A stretch of 64,000 nt of DNA from Bacteroidota bacterium (GCA_029555415.1 JAKPSI010000018.1:341697-405696), one strand, 5' to 3'; positions 16,815 to 25,297 are shown, counted from the stretch's first letter. Notes: a model not told the origin generated them from the sequence alone. Numbers and translations: made by a program.

Positions 16815-17596
16815 GTAAGGTTTGTTTGTTGTGGTATGTTGATGAGAACTGTCGTTCCCTTATCCTCGCTCTTTTCCCATTCAATGGTCCCGCCCAATAA
16901 AGCGGTGCGGTGTTTCATGTTATTAAGTCCCATGCCGTTGCCGTTCGCTTTCATTTCAAATCCACTGCCGTTATCGGTTACAAGAATACAGACCCCATTC
17001 TCCTTTTGTGTTGCACTAATGGCTAAAGCACTGGGGTTTGCATGTTTAATGGCGTTCTGAATGGCTTCCTGCACGATCCGGAAGAGAATGATCTGTTCGT
17101 CTGGTTTCAGCTTGATCTTATCAAGGTGTGTACAGGAGGCTTTGACCTTGTTCCCTGAATTGATACGGTTGATCTCGGTCTGCAGGTTGTCAGCAAATGA
17201 AAACTGTTCAAGCCACTCCTTATCCAGTGATTTTGACAAAGAGCGTAATTCGCCAATAGCTTCACCCAGTGTGGCGTTGGCGCTCAGCAGGGTGTCCGGA
17301 GGGTTCTCCATGCTGCGCTCGGTAAGACCCAGCAACATTCTTGATGAACTCAGCAACTGGCCTACGTTATCGTGAAGTTCTTTTCCGATCTGCTGGAAGG
17401 TTTGTTCCTGGGTCTCCAACTTAGACTGCAACAGCTCTTGTTCATACCTTTTCATCATGTTTTCTTTTTCTTTCAGATCCCTTGCGATCCTTTGTTTATA
17501 TCGTACGATCGAAAGAATAAAAATGATAACAAGACACAGGATCAGTACAACCCCGATAATAACAGTAACTAATATTTCTTCATAGCCCTTGAACAT
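16811..17596 (-). CDS. Membrane sensor histidine kinase, NarL-partner (HisKA_3) type
   Basis: This 261-residue kinase has one transmembrane helix (about residues 9-31), a short coiled-coil linker, the phosphoacceptor block FQQIGKELHDNVGQLL with His75, and an HATPase domain showing EAIQNAIKHA (N box), DNGSGF (G1) and GNGMGLNNMKHR (G2). It has no periplasmic sensor domain, so signal perception probably comes through another protein; the neighbouring 7-TM gene product is the obvious candidate. Its first codons overlap the end of that gene by 28 bp and its end overlaps the regulator by 4 bp. Confidence 0.93.
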   Translation of the reverse strand: MFKGYEEILVTVIIGVVLILCLVIIFILSIVRYKQRIARDLKEKENMMKRYEQELLQSKLETQEQTFQQIGKELHDNVGQLLSSSRMLLGLTERSMENPPDTLLSANATLGEAIGELRSLSKSLDKEWLEQFSFADNLQTEINRINSGNKVKASCTHLDKIKLKPDEQIILFRIVQEAIQNAIKHANPSALAISATQKENGVCILVTDNGSGFEMKANGNGMGLNNMKHRTALLGGTIEWEKSEDKGTTVLINIPQQTNLT

Positions 17597-18213
17597 ATGA
17601 ACGCATAGGTCAGTACCGAATATAATATATAATTTAGTCCTAATGCAATATAGCCCCTTAGACTTTCGGCAATTTTCGAATCGTGATCTACAAAGAATCC
17701 GTACGCTCCATTGAAAAAAAATAATCCGGAATAAAATATGAGCAGTGCAGTATAAAGCCAGAAGAGCGGCAATTTAAATACGGGTAAATGGTCAACCACC
17801 TCAATATCCAGAAAAAGCCGAACCAGCCAAATTGTGTTCAAGAGACAGCTTACATTATAGATAGCCGATGGATAGCCCTTAAAATGGTATCGGTAAACGA
17901 TAAAAAGAACCGTAACGATCATATAAAGCGGTATGGACAGGTATAAGGCTTTTCTAAATCTCTTTTTATGGGTGTTTTGACTATAAAACAAAACCAATAA
18001 TAAATACTCAATGGGTATGTAAATGTAATTGGAAGGGTTCTCCTCTTTATGCAGATACTGAAGTGATTCAACTACCATTTCATTTACAAGTCCAAGACTT
18101 AGTATTAGTCTTAAATAAACAAGGCCGGGGATGTTTACACCCCTGGCCCTGAATGAAAAGATTAAACATGTTCCATACACTAAATAATAGATGATATCAG
18201 AATTTGTAAGCAT
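17569..18213 (-). CDS. Seven-helix membrane protein of unknown function, linked to a histidine kinase
   Basis: From ATG 18213 the protein is 214 residues; an upstream ATG at 18240 would overlap the preceding gene by 23 bp. Seven hydrophobic helices fill nearly the whole chain with short charged loops, and there is no extracellular domain. I recall proteins of this size and layout in Bacteroidota genomes beside NarL-type kinases, but no function is known to me. Its 3' end lies inside the kinase gene (28-bp overlap), indicating translational coupling and suggesting a sensory or anchoring role for the kinase. Confidence 0.75.
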   Translation of the reverse strand: MLTNSDIIYYLVYGTCLIFSFRARGVNIPGLVYLRLILSLGLVNEMVVESLQYLHKEENPSNYIYIPIEYLLLVLFYSQNTHKKRFRKALYLSIPLYMIVTVLFIVYRYHFKGYPSAIYNVSCLLNTIWLVRLFLDIEVVDHLPVFKLPLFWLYTALLIFYSGLFFFNGAYGFFVDHDSKIAESLRGYIALGLNYILYSVLTYAFICSRAMKKY

Positions 18214-18217
18214 AGCT

Positions 18218-18823
18218 CTAGTATGGTCCGAATAACACATTTGAGGGCTGATTACCCAAAGAAGCGTTCTGCGCTAACATTTGCCTTACTCCCTCAATTG
18301 TAAGACTGTCATCGTGAACTTCTCCATCCAGAGGTATATCAGCCGCTTCTGTAGCTAATACCTGCACCGGTGCAGAAATTGCTTTTTGGGTCCCGTCAGA
18401 CTCCGTTCTGAACCCGGCTTCCGAAACGCCAATCAAGATCACGGTGTTTCTCCCTTCGTCCTTTCCATAAACATACCTCAGGCCTTCACAATTTCGCATG
18501 GACAGGATCTGGAGTATGATCTCCTTTCCGAAGACCCCTGAAACCGTTTGGTTGACCGGATCAATAAGCTCCTTTAACTGAGTAAATCCGGGATGATTCT
18601 TAAGAGGTAAATACGCTGAGTTGTTTTGGATCTCCTGAACGATTGCCCAGCCGGCTTCACAGGCCTTGAAATAATCTTCTGCCATTTGTACAGCCCGGTC
18701 TCTTGTAACTGGCTTTCCAAAGCCCCTTACCTCGGCCTTATCATCGGCAAGGTTGATCGTAAGATATGCATTCTCGTTTCCGACAGATTTGCCGTTGACC
18801 TTCATCAGGTTCTTGTTTCCCAT
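18218..18823 (-). CDS. Bacteroidota-type conserved protein of unknown function
   Basis: This 201-residue soluble protein is the first gene of the four-gene signalling operon. Its middle section, VFGKEIILQILSMRNCEGLRYV followed by a strand with TVILIGVSEAGF, resembles a lineage-specific domain seen in many Bacteroidota hypothetical proteins (pattern: FGK..L..IL....C.GIR.Y.G....G...LVLVGVD). No catalytic motif, signal peptide or membrane segment is visible. The C-terminal about 60 residues are polar. The 7-TM gene starts 5 bp after it. The family assignment is from memory. Confidence 0.7.
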   Translation of the reverse strand: MGNKNLMKVNGKSVGNENAYLTINLADDKAEVRGFGKPVTRDRAVQMAEDYFKACEAGWAIVQEIQNNSAYLPLKNHPGFTQLKELIDPVNQTVSGVFGKEIILQILSMRNCEGLRYVYGKDEGRNTVILIGVSEAGFRTESDGTQKAISAPVQVLATEAADIPLDGEVHDDSLTIEGVRQMLAQNASLGNQPSNVLFGPY

Positions 18824-18857
18824 AAATAAAATTTAAAGTGTTTAGGATGGTGTGTTA

Positions 18858-18865
18858 CAAATATG
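18858..18865 (-). promoter_or_regulatory. Candidate -7 element for the four-gene signalling operon
   Basis: The minus strand reads CATATTTG, one mismatch from TAnnTTTG, ending 35 bp before the operon's first ATG (18823). No well-placed -33 element is visible. Confidence 0.3.
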
Positions 18866-18895
18866 CCGAATTGATTCAACCGGCGTACCGGGAAA

Positions 18896-18916
18896 AACCC
18901 CGTATTTCTATGGGTT
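18896..18916. promoter_or_regulatory. Imperfect palindrome between divergent promoters
   Basis: AACCCCGTA and TATGGGTT flank a 4-bp TTTC centre, forming an imperfect dyad. A second arm, GGGGTTTTT at 18933-18941, pairs with AAAAACCCC at 18893-18901, so a longer hairpin is also possible. It lies between the signalling operon and the divergent islet, where a regulator of either could bind. Confidence 0.4.
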
Positions 18917-18924
18917 AAGTCCCG

Positions 18925-18955
18925 TTGCCTGAGGGGTTTTTGAGCTTCATCTTTG
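18925..18955 (+). promoter_or_regulatory. Candidate promoter for the 19047-21324 gene set
   Basis: TTG at 18925-18927 is followed after 20 bp by CATCTTTG at 18948-18955, one mismatch from TAnnTTTG. The downstream ATG used is at 19047, leaving an untranslated leader of about 85 bases. Confidence 0.35.
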
Positions 18956-19046
18956 GTTTATACAAGGGAAGTTGGAAATCCGATCGGTTTCCTTTTATAC
19001 CCGTGTTCCATCAAAGAGCATCAAAAAAACCAACAAACAAGACAAC

Positions 19047-20036
19047 ATGCCATCTGCCAAAACGATTTTTTTAACCACCTTCATAGCCACAGGAATTTAT
19101 CTAGGGATAAACTCACTACTTGCAATTCCTGAAATTGATGAGGATAAATCAAAAACAAAAGAATTAAGCATTACACTTAAAGAGGAGCTGACATCAATAA
19201 AAATTAATTTTGTCAATCATCTCAATGAATTGAGCTATGATACATCCAGTCTGATCAGGTTTGACAGCATAAACAGCATACTGAAGTATAATAACTCAAG
19301 TTCAAGCCTGAAAGCAGTACTTAACACGAGGATACGCGATCAGAAATTTGTACTGGAAAACCAGATAGATCTTTATTATTACAATTACCTTAATGCTAAT
19401 CTTTTGGGCATGAATGCCAAAAAGAAAGCCAGGTACTTCCTCTTAAAAAAATTCAAAGACGCCTGCTCTGTTGCTGAAGATGAACTCTTAAACAATACAA
19501 ATGCAGTCAGGATCGACATCAACAGGCTTTACGCCATAGTCAAAAACGATACCTCTCAAAATTACAGGGTCTCGAAAAGCGAGTTTCCAAAGCTTCTCGA
19601 TGTGATGAGGATTGGATCATATAAACCGCCAATGGTTTTGAGCTTTGACAGCCTGACCAACAGGACGGTGTTTTGGGCCTTCCCAATTTCAAATTTTGTT
19701 GTAAGGGACGAATCGCAAACTCTCGCAATATTAGTTGGCCTGATCGGATTTGGCCTATTAGGAGCAGTAATTGGCACCTTCGGAAGGTCTTCAAATGCGC
19801 CAGACCTTACAACTCGTACCGAGATCATCAACAATATTTATACAACTATTATTAAAAGTTTCTCGGCCTCGATCCTTACCTATTTATCCATAAAGGGAGG
19901 TATCTCGGTTTTGACCAGCAACGCCGAGAACTACACTAATCCCTATTTCGTGTTGTTTGTTTGTTTTATTGCCGCCGTCTATAGCGAAGACATATGGATG
20001 TGGGCAAAGAAAAAGATGTTCCCAAATCAAAACTAA
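19047..20036 (+). CDS. Membrane protein of unknown function
   Basis: The chosen ATG at 19047 (MPSAKTIFLTTF) gives 329 residues; the frame is open from 18972 but the extra part looks non-coding. An N-terminal helix (about residues 5-24) is followed by a roughly 180-residue polar, helical, lysine- and asparagine-rich domain, then a glycine-rich helix (about 203-224), a second near 258-276 and a third near 282-298, ending in a basic tail. No family was recognised. AT content and codon choice look higher in A/T than in neighbouring genes. It is first in a rightward set of three unknown genes. Confidence 0.65.
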   Translation: MPSAKTIFLTTFIATGIYLGINSLLAIPEIDEDKSKTKELSITLKEELTSIKINFVNHLNELSYDTSSLIRFDSINSILKYNNSSSSLKAVLNTRIRDQKFVLENQIDLYYYNYLNANLLGMNAKKKARYFLLKKFKDACSVAEDELLNNTNAVRIDINRLYAIVKNDTSQNYRVSKSEFPKLLDVMRIGSYKPPMVLSFDSLTNRTVFWAFPISNFVVRDESQTLAILVGLIGFGLLGAVIGTFGRSSNAPDLTTRTEIINNIYTTIIKSFSASILTYLSIKGGISVLTSNAENYTNPYFVLFVCFIAAVYSEDIWMWAKKKMFPNQN

Positions 20037-20090
20037 AAGACCCCGGGTAGCCGAAAACGGGATTAAAGAGTAGGCAAATAAAAAATTTGT

Positions 20091-20402
20091 ATGGAAAAAA
20101 CAACCTATAAGGTAAAACTTGAGGGCAAATCACAACTTCATGAACCTAACGTTAAACTTGAGGGTATTCAAATCAACCTCTGGAGCACTGATGGAGGAGA
20201 AACATGGATTAATGATAATGTAATTGTCAATGTATCCGGTCAGCTTCAGGTGGGTATGTCATGCAAGGCAATTTCCGGAACAGCATGGGAGTTTGCTGTT
20301 ACAAATAAAACATCCGGAAAGGCCGTGTTGGAAGAAGAGGGACAAACCGGAAGTAGCGGAATTCCAAATTATTCAGAAATATTCAAATCTGTAAACCCCT
20401 AA
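20091..20402 (+). CDS. Small protein of unknown function
   Basis: This 103-residue soluble protein has no signal peptide. The sequence alternates short beta-strand-like segments (YKVKLEGKS, IQINLWSTDGG, VIVNVSGQLQ, AWEFAVTNKT), suggesting a small beta-sandwich, and ends in a flexible glycine/serine stretch. I recognise no family. It lies 54 bp after the membrane protein and 10 bp before a putative outer-membrane protein on the same strand, so co-transcription is likely. It may be cytoplasmic. Confidence 0.6.
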   Translation: MEKTTYKVKLEGKSQLHEPNVKLEGIQINLWSTDGGETWINDNVIVNVSGQLQVGMSCKAISGTAWEFAVTNKTSGKAVLEEEGQTGSSGIPNYSEIFKSVNP

Positions 20403-20412
20403 AACCGCCAGT

Positions 20413-21324
20413 ATGAAACAAATCTTTTTTTTGATAGTTATATTACCATTATCGGTTTTTTCACAAACATCAATCGTTCAAGATAAAAGCGGTGAAACCT
20501 CTTTGAACTTCAGTAACAATAAGACTGTTTTATTCAACAGCGGCGACGCCAGCATTGGAGCGGGCTTTTCATTTAGCAATGTAACGCCCAAAAAAAACAA
20601 TGGTCTTGAAACCTTTTGGGGTTGGGCGGTTAAACTAAAATCCAACGACGGAATTTCAACTCTATTAGACGGGTATGATTTTATGCCCCGTTTCACTTTA
20701 GGTGTTTTTAAAGGACGCGCCATGAAATCTTCGTCAAAATCTTCATCAAACAGTATTTATTACGGTACAGATATTGGGAACTCGGTTTTTAATTTACTAT
20801 CCCAACAAACACTGAACAAGCTTGAAAAAACCTCCTTTTTTAACTGGCGTATCAAGCTTGGTTTTAACCGGTTGGGCGCCTGGGGAAAATCGACAACGTT
20901 ATTTGGCATTTCCTCAGAATTTGGATCTTACAACAATCTTGATGATCTAACCGCTGTAGAGAGATATAAATCAAGTATAGACAACAGCTCCACTCCCAGC
21001 ACAATTGTTGTTTCAAATAAAAAGTCTGGTTTCAGTGGAGATTACAAAGAGGGTAATATGCTTAAGATTAACATGGACTACCTTGTTTTCCCAACATGTC
21101 TCAAGGGTCGTGTTGGCCTGGGGGGATATTTTAGAGGTGGTCTTGGGGGTGACTTCTCACGACAAAATTTAGGTGTCGGTTGTTTCCTTGGTAAAGAAGG
21201 GGCTCCAGATAAGATTGTGCTTGGTTTGGTTTATCAGATAAACGATGTTTTCAACCAACTGAAAGAAGAGCCCTCCTTCCAAAAAAGAACAGGAATAAGC
21301 ATTACAGCAGGATATAGCTTTTGA
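20413..21324 (+). CDS. Putative outer-membrane beta-barrel protein of unknown function
   Basis: The 303-residue protein begins with a signal peptide (about residues 1-18, ending VFSQ). The mature part shows alternating hydrophobic strands rich in glycine, serine and aromatic residues and ends with phenylalanine (ITAGYSF), the usual C-terminal signature of outer-membrane barrels. Strands such as WGWAVKLKS, RFTLGVFKG, FNWRIKLGF, RVGLGGYFRGGLGG and KIVLGLVYQI support this. No enzyme motif is visible. It closes the AT-rich gene set that ends 80 bp before the tRNA terminator. Confidence 0.65.
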   Translation: MKQIFFLIVILPLSVFSQTSIVQDKSGETSLNFSNNKTVLFNSGDASIGAGFSFSNVTPKKNNGLETFWGWAVKLKSNDGISTLLDGYDFMPRFTLGVFKGRAMKSSSKSSSNSIYYGTDIGNSVFNLLSQQTLNKLEKTSFFNWRIKLGFNRLGAWGKSTTLFGISSEFGSYNNLDDLTAVERYKSSIDNSSTPSTIVVSNKKSGFSGDYKEGNMLKINMDYLVFPTCLKGRVGLGGYFRGGLGGDFSRQNLGVGCFLGKEGAPDKIVLGLVYQINDVFNQLKEEPSFQKRTGISITAGYSF

Positions 21325-21403
21325 GTTTTCTAACTGAAGCCATCGTCGGACCGAAAATGTGTTTCGGGTACTAAACCAAACAGACGGCTGTCTTAAAGCC
21401 ACT

Positions 21404-21445
21404 AAAACAGAAAGCCCCAACAACAATCTTGGGGCTTTCTGTTTT
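21404..21445 (-). terminator. Strong hairpin terminator after tRNA-Phe
   Basis: A 17-bp perfect stem (21404-21420 with 21429-21445) closes an 8-base loop. It begins five bases beyond the tRNA 3' end on the minus strand and ends in T-rich sequence there (TTTTAGT). With AAAA/TTTT at both ends it could also stop rightward transcripts from the preceding gene set. Confidence 0.85.
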
Positions 21446-21449
21446 AATG

Positions 21450-21522
21450 TGGTGTGGGGCGGGATCGAACCGCCGACACAAGGATTTTCAGTCCTTTGCT
21501 CTACCAACTGAGCTACCGCACC
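21450..21522 (-). tRNA. tRNA-Phe (anticodon GAA)
   Basis: A 73-nt tRNA with all arms: D arm GCTC/GAGC with loop AGTTGGTA, anticodon stem AAGGA/TCCTT around loop CTGAAAA (anticodon GAA), variable loop GTGTC, and T arm GGCGG/CCGCC with loop TTCGATC. The acceptor pairs GGTGCGG with CCACACC, which leaves a C-A mismatch at pair 5-68. The CCA tail is not encoded (the genome reads ACA after the acceptor stem). A hairpin terminator follows. Confidence 0.96.
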
Positions 21523-21584
21523 ATTCCTGAAACACATCGGCTCGGTAAGTGGAAGCCTAGCCTCGCTTTTGTGCTTCGGGGCTG

Positions 21585-21592
21585 CAAATATA
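21585..21592 (-). promoter_or_regulatory. -7 promoter element for tRNA-Phe
   Basis: The minus strand reads TATATTTG, an exact TAnnTTTG match, about 63 bp upstream of the tRNA 5' end. A weak -33 candidate (CTTG) lies 22 bp further upstream. Confidence 0.5.
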
Positions 21593-21667
21593 GAGGGAAT
21601 TCACAAGAAATCCACAAGAAAATGAGGTAAAACTTTGATTTTCCGCCTGAAATCCGGGCTCCGGAGC

Positions 21668-23935
21668 CTACATCCCGTACTCACTTAAGAACTTGATGCG
21701 CATGATCTTGAGCTGCTCCCAGTTGAGATTATGCTCCGAAAGCTCTTCGAGGGCCACCTGCAGAGACGAGGTCTCACAACCTTTGAAATACTCGATGATC
21801 TCATCCTGGTCGTCCTCATCAAGCATTTCATCAATGGCATAATCCAGGTTGAGCTTGGTGCCGCTGGCCGCAATGGTCTCCATTTCTTCCAGCATCTCAT
21901 CCATTCTCCAGCCCTTGTTCTTCGCGATCGTTTCGAGTGAAACTTTCTTATCCGTATTCTGAATGATGTAAACCTTGTTACCGCTCTTGTTCACCACACT
22001 CTTCATCACAAAATCATCCGGTCTTTCTATGTTGTTCTCTTCCACATAACTCTTGATCAGTTCAACGAAGGGCTTCCCGTATTTCAGTGCTTTGCCCTTG
22101 CTCACTCCCTGGCATTTTTCAAGACCTTCCAGTGTAATGGGATAGAACGTGGCCATATCCTGCAATGAATTCTCCAGGAAGATCACGAACGGAGGCAGGT
22201 TCTTGCGCTTCGCTTCTTTCTGACGCATCTCCTTCAGCATCGTGAAGAGCTTTTCGTCCGTAGCGGATCCGGTCGCCGTTTCCGTTGTTTCTTCATCATC
22301 CGCATTCGCTTCATCATACAGATGATTCAGGATCACCTTGAATGATTTCGGTTTCTTCAGGAAGGCTTCCCCTTTCTTCGTGAACTTCAGCACCCCATAT
22401 TCTTCTATATCCTTCAGCAGCATGCCTTCCAGGATCAGCTGGCGCACGAGTGAATTCCAGAAATAAGCGTCTTTATGATTGCCGCTCGCAAATACATCCA
22501 GCACATCATGCCGGAACATCTGGATCTGCGGCGTTAGTCTGCCACTCACGATCTGAACCACATAATTGGTAGCGAATTGTTCGTTCAGCGCTTTGATCAC
22601 CTTGAGTACGATCACCGCTTCTTCCTTCGATTCTATCTTTTCCTTCGGATGCTTACAGTTATCACATTCACCGCAATTCGCTTTCTCATATTCTTCTCCG
22701 AAATAACTCATCAGCACCTTACGGCGGCAAACCCCGCTTTCCGCATAGGCCACCGTTTCGTTGATCAGCTGCGCACCCACTTCTCTTTCACTGAGCGGTT
22801 TGTCACGCATCAGGTGTTCAAGCTTGCTGACATCTTTATGTGAATAGTAGAGAATACATTTCCCTTCCATGCCATCACGGCCGGCGCGACCGGTTTCCTG
22901 GTAATAATTCTCAATGCTCTTGGGTATGTTGTAATGGATCACGAACCTGATATCGGGTTTATCGATACCCATACCGAACGCAATGGTGGCGCAGATCACC
23001 TGCATGTCTTCCCCCAGGAACTGATCCTGACGCTCCGCACGCAGCTTACTGTCGAGCCCCGCATGGTAAGCCACCGCTTTGATGCCATTTGCCATCAGGA
23101 TATCCGCCAGCTCTTCGGTCGTCTTGCGGTTCAGTGTATAGATGATCCCGCTGCTGCCCTTCATGGTCTTGATGAAACGAACGATGTTCTCATCGGTCTG
23201 TGCCTTCTTGATCTTGGGCAGTACCTCATAGTACAGATTCGGGCGGTTGAAGGAAGAAATGAAAATATTGGGTTCGCGTAAGTCCAGGTTCTTAACGATA
23301 TCACTCTGCACTTTCGGCGTAGCGGTTGCGGTCAATGCGATGACAGGTACATCCGGATTTATCTGGATCATCATTTCGCGGAGGCGGCGGTATTCCGGAC
23401 GGAAATCATGTCCCCACTCAGAGATACAGTGCGCTTCATCCACAGCGAAAAAAGAAACTTTCAGATCGGAGAAGAATTCGAGGTTCTCCTGTTTAGTCAG
23501 CGTTTCAGGCGCAACGTACAACATGCGCGTACGTCCAGTGAGCAGGTCGTCGTGTACTTCTTTGATCTCTTTCTTGGTAAGGGTGGAGTTGAGAAAATGT
23601 GCAACATCGTCATTGCTGCTGTAGCCGCGGACCAGATCAACCTGGTTCTTCATGAGCGCGATGAGCGGAGAAACGATGATCGCCACCCCGTCCAGGATCA
23701 TGGCGGGCAGTTGATAGCAAAGGCTTTTTCCGCCACCCGTTGGCATGATCACGAATGTATCGTGGCCGGCCAGCAGCGATTCGATGGCTTTTTCCTGGGT
23801 GCCTTTGAATTTATTAAAACCAAAATGCTCCTGTAAGGCCGCATGCAGATCGAACCTTTTTTGGGGATCCTGCTTCTTTTCTTTTGATGCCGCCGCTTTT
23901 TTGGGAGCGGCCTTTTTTGCTGTAGTTGTACCCAT
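21668..23935 (-). CDS. recQ: ATP-dependent DNA helicase RecQ
   Basis: From ATG 23935 the protein is 755 residues. A lysine/alanine-rich leader (residues 5-25) precedes the superfamily 2 helicase core: GGGKS at 67-71, DEAH at 166-169, and the late motif QETGRAGRDG. The RQC domain with four zinc cysteines (CRRKVLMSYF then CGECDNC) follows, then a winged helix and an HRDC region near 590-670. An acidic C-terminal tail extends beyond the common 600-residue form. RecQ unwinds 3'-tailed DNA during recombination and fork repair. The upstream ATG at 23986 adds only unconserved residues. Confidence 0.95.
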   Translation of the reverse strand: MGTTTAKKAAPKKAAASKEKKQDPQKRFDLHAALQEHFGFNKFKGTQEKAIESLLAGHDTFVIMPTGGGKSLCYQLPAMILDGVAIIVSPLIALMKNQVDLVRGYSSNDDVAHFLNSTLTKKEIKEVHDDLLTGRTRMLYVAPETLTKQENLEFFSDLKVSFFAVDEAHCISEWGHDFRPEYRRLREMMIQINPDVPVIALTATATPKVQSDIVKNLDLREPNIFISSFNRPNLYYEVLPKIKKAQTDENIVRFIKTMKGSSGIIYTLNRKTTEELADILMANGIKAVAYHAGLDSKLRAERQDQFLGEDMQVICATIAFGMGIDKPDIRFVIHYNIPKSIENYYQETGRAGRDGMEGKCILYYSHKDVSKLEHLMRDKPLSEREVGAQLINETVAYAESGVCRRKVLMSYFGEEYEKANCGECDNCKHPKEKIESKEEAVIVLKVIKALNEQFATNYVVQIVSGRLTPQIQMFRHDVLDVFASGNHKDAYFWNSLVRQLILEGMLLKDIEEYGVLKFTKKGEAFLKKPKSFKVILNHLYDEANADDEETTETATGSATDEKLFTMLKEMRQKEAKRKNLPPFVIFLENSLQDMATFYPITLEGLEKCQGVSKGKALKYGKPFVELIKSYVEENNIERPDDFVMKSVVNKSGNKVYIIQNTDKKVSLETIAKNKGWRMDEMLEEMETIAASGTKLNLDYAIDEMLDEDDQDEIIEYFKGCETSSLQVALEELSEHNLNWEQLKIMRIKFLSEYGM

Positions 23936-24334
23936 TTCAAGAAATTTCACCACACCGCCTGTTTTGCAACAGAATGTGCGGTCCATTCACACGTTTACCG
24001 AATTATTTAAGATACTCAATTTTGACGGTCTTGCTTATGAGCAGCGCCACAAAATTTACTCCTGACAGAAAGATTTCCGGTGTTTAAGTGTTTACCCGGG
24101 AGAGCGGAGGGTGATGAAAGAGAATCAGAGATCTTAAAAAACCAACAGATCCGTATGCCTTAACCCAATTGCCCTGCTTTTTGGCAGGAGGACGGCGAAT
24201 TTACGCCGGAAAAGGGTCATTTCCGGGCCGAAAACAGTTAAAATTGAACACTATCGTTTGCATAACGGGGACATCCGGCCAAATATTCTAAATTTGCGGC
24301 CGATAACCGCTTTTATGCGGGGATCAGGCACAAA
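23936..24334. other. Divergent intergenic region recQ / kdsD
   Basis: About 400 bp with no credible gene. It carries the kdsD -7 element near its right end and a weak hairpin, CCTGC/GCAGG around TTTTTG, near 24173-24190. No promoter matching the consensus was found for recQ, and no repeat or operator-like palindrome stands out. Confidence 0.5.
24289..24296 (+). promoter_or_regulatory. -7 promoter element for kdsD
   Basis: TAAATTTG matches TAnnTTTG and lies 38 bp before the kdsD start. No correctly spaced -33 TTTG is present. Confidence 0.5.
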
Positions 24335-25297
24335 ATGGCCCTTTCTATTAAACAGGTTGCATTGAATACGATCGAACTGGAAGCCAGGGCTGTTTCCGGT
24401 TTAGCCGCCTATGCGGACGACGCCTTTGAACTTGCCGTCAAAGCTATTGCGGCAACAAAAGGCCGTGTGGTGGTGAGCGGTATCGGCAAAAGCGCCGTCA
24501 TCGCGCAAAAGATCGTTGCTACTTTCAATTCAACCGGCACTCCTTCCATTTTCATGCACGCGGCCGACGCCATTCACGGTGATCTGGGTATTGTGCAGCA
24601 GGATGATGTGGTGATCATCATCAGCAAGAGCGGAGAAAGTCCGGAGATCAAAGTGCTGGTGCCGCTGATCCGCAATTTCGGCAACACGCTGATCGCAATG
24701 GTGGGCAATACCGATTCTTATCTTGCACGTAACGCTTCCCATGTTGTGAACTGTACGGTTGAACAGGAGGCGTGTCCGAATAACCTGGCACCGACCAGCA
24801 GCACGACCGCACAACTGGTGATGGGTGATGCGATCGCGGTTTGCCTCATGGAGATGAAAGGCTTCCGCAGCGAGGACTTCGCCAAGTTCCACCCGGGCGG
24901 CACCCTTGGTAAAAAATTATACCTGCGTGTTTCCGATCTTTATAAGAACAACGAACAGCCGAAAGTGAAAAGCGGACAGTCGCTCAAAGAGGTGATCATG
25001 GAAATGACCGCCAAAAGACTGGGCATAACCGCAGTGGTAGATGATGAAAACACGTTGCTCGGCATCGTCACCGATGGTGATCTTCGCCGTATGCTCGAAA
25101 AGAATGCAGCCATCGAAAGCTGCAAAGCGGATGACATCATGACCAGGACACCGAAAACGATCGGTCCTGATGAACTCGCTGTTACTGCACTGGAATTACT
25201 GAGAAAAAACAATATCACCCAGGCCGTTGTTACCGAAAATGGCAAATACCTGGGTATCGTTCATTTTCATGATCTTTTCCGTGAAGGATTGATCTGA
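24335..25297 (+). CDS. kdsD: D-arabinose-5-phosphate isomerase (KpsF/GutQ family)
   Basis: The 320-residue protein is a SIS-domain isomerase followed by two CBS domains. The SIS part contains VVSGIGKSAVIAQKIVATF, HAADAIHGDLG and ISKSGESPEI. The CBS pair occupies about residues 200-320, with LGIVTDGDLRRML in the first. It converts ribulose-5-phosphate to arabinose-5-phosphate, the first step of KDO synthesis for lipopolysaccharide. kdsB, a later step, is also in the window (46203-46934). The next gene, manC, starts 23 bp downstream, so both nucleotide-sugar genes are likely co-transcribed. Confidence 0.94.
   Translation: MALSIKQVALNTIELEARAVSGLAAYADDAFELAVKAIAATKGRVVVSGIGKSAVIAQKIVATFNSTGTPSIFMHAADAIHGDLGIVQQDDVVIIISKSGESPEIKVLVPLIRNFGNTLIAMVGNTDSYLARNASHVVNCTVEQEACPNNLAPTSSTTAQLVMGDAIAVCLMEMKGFRSEDFAKFHPGGTLGKKLYLRVSDLYKNNEQPKVKSGQSLKEVIMEMTAKRLGITAVVDDENTLLGIVTDGDLRRMLEKNAAIESCKADDIMTRTPKTIGPDELAVTALELLRKNNITQAVVTENGKYLGIVHFHDLFREGLI

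Noticed and set aside
18824..21522. Integrated element with attachment repeats at tRNA-Phe
   Set aside because: I looked for a second copy of the tRNA 3' end left of the islet and found none, and there is no integrase, so only an old or unrelated insertion can be suggested.
21169..21537. Minus-strand open frame of 122 codons over the tRNA region
   Set aside because: Its AVAQLVEQRTENPC-type stretch is the well-known false translation of a tRNA gene. The tRNA-Phe and its terminator explain the sequence.
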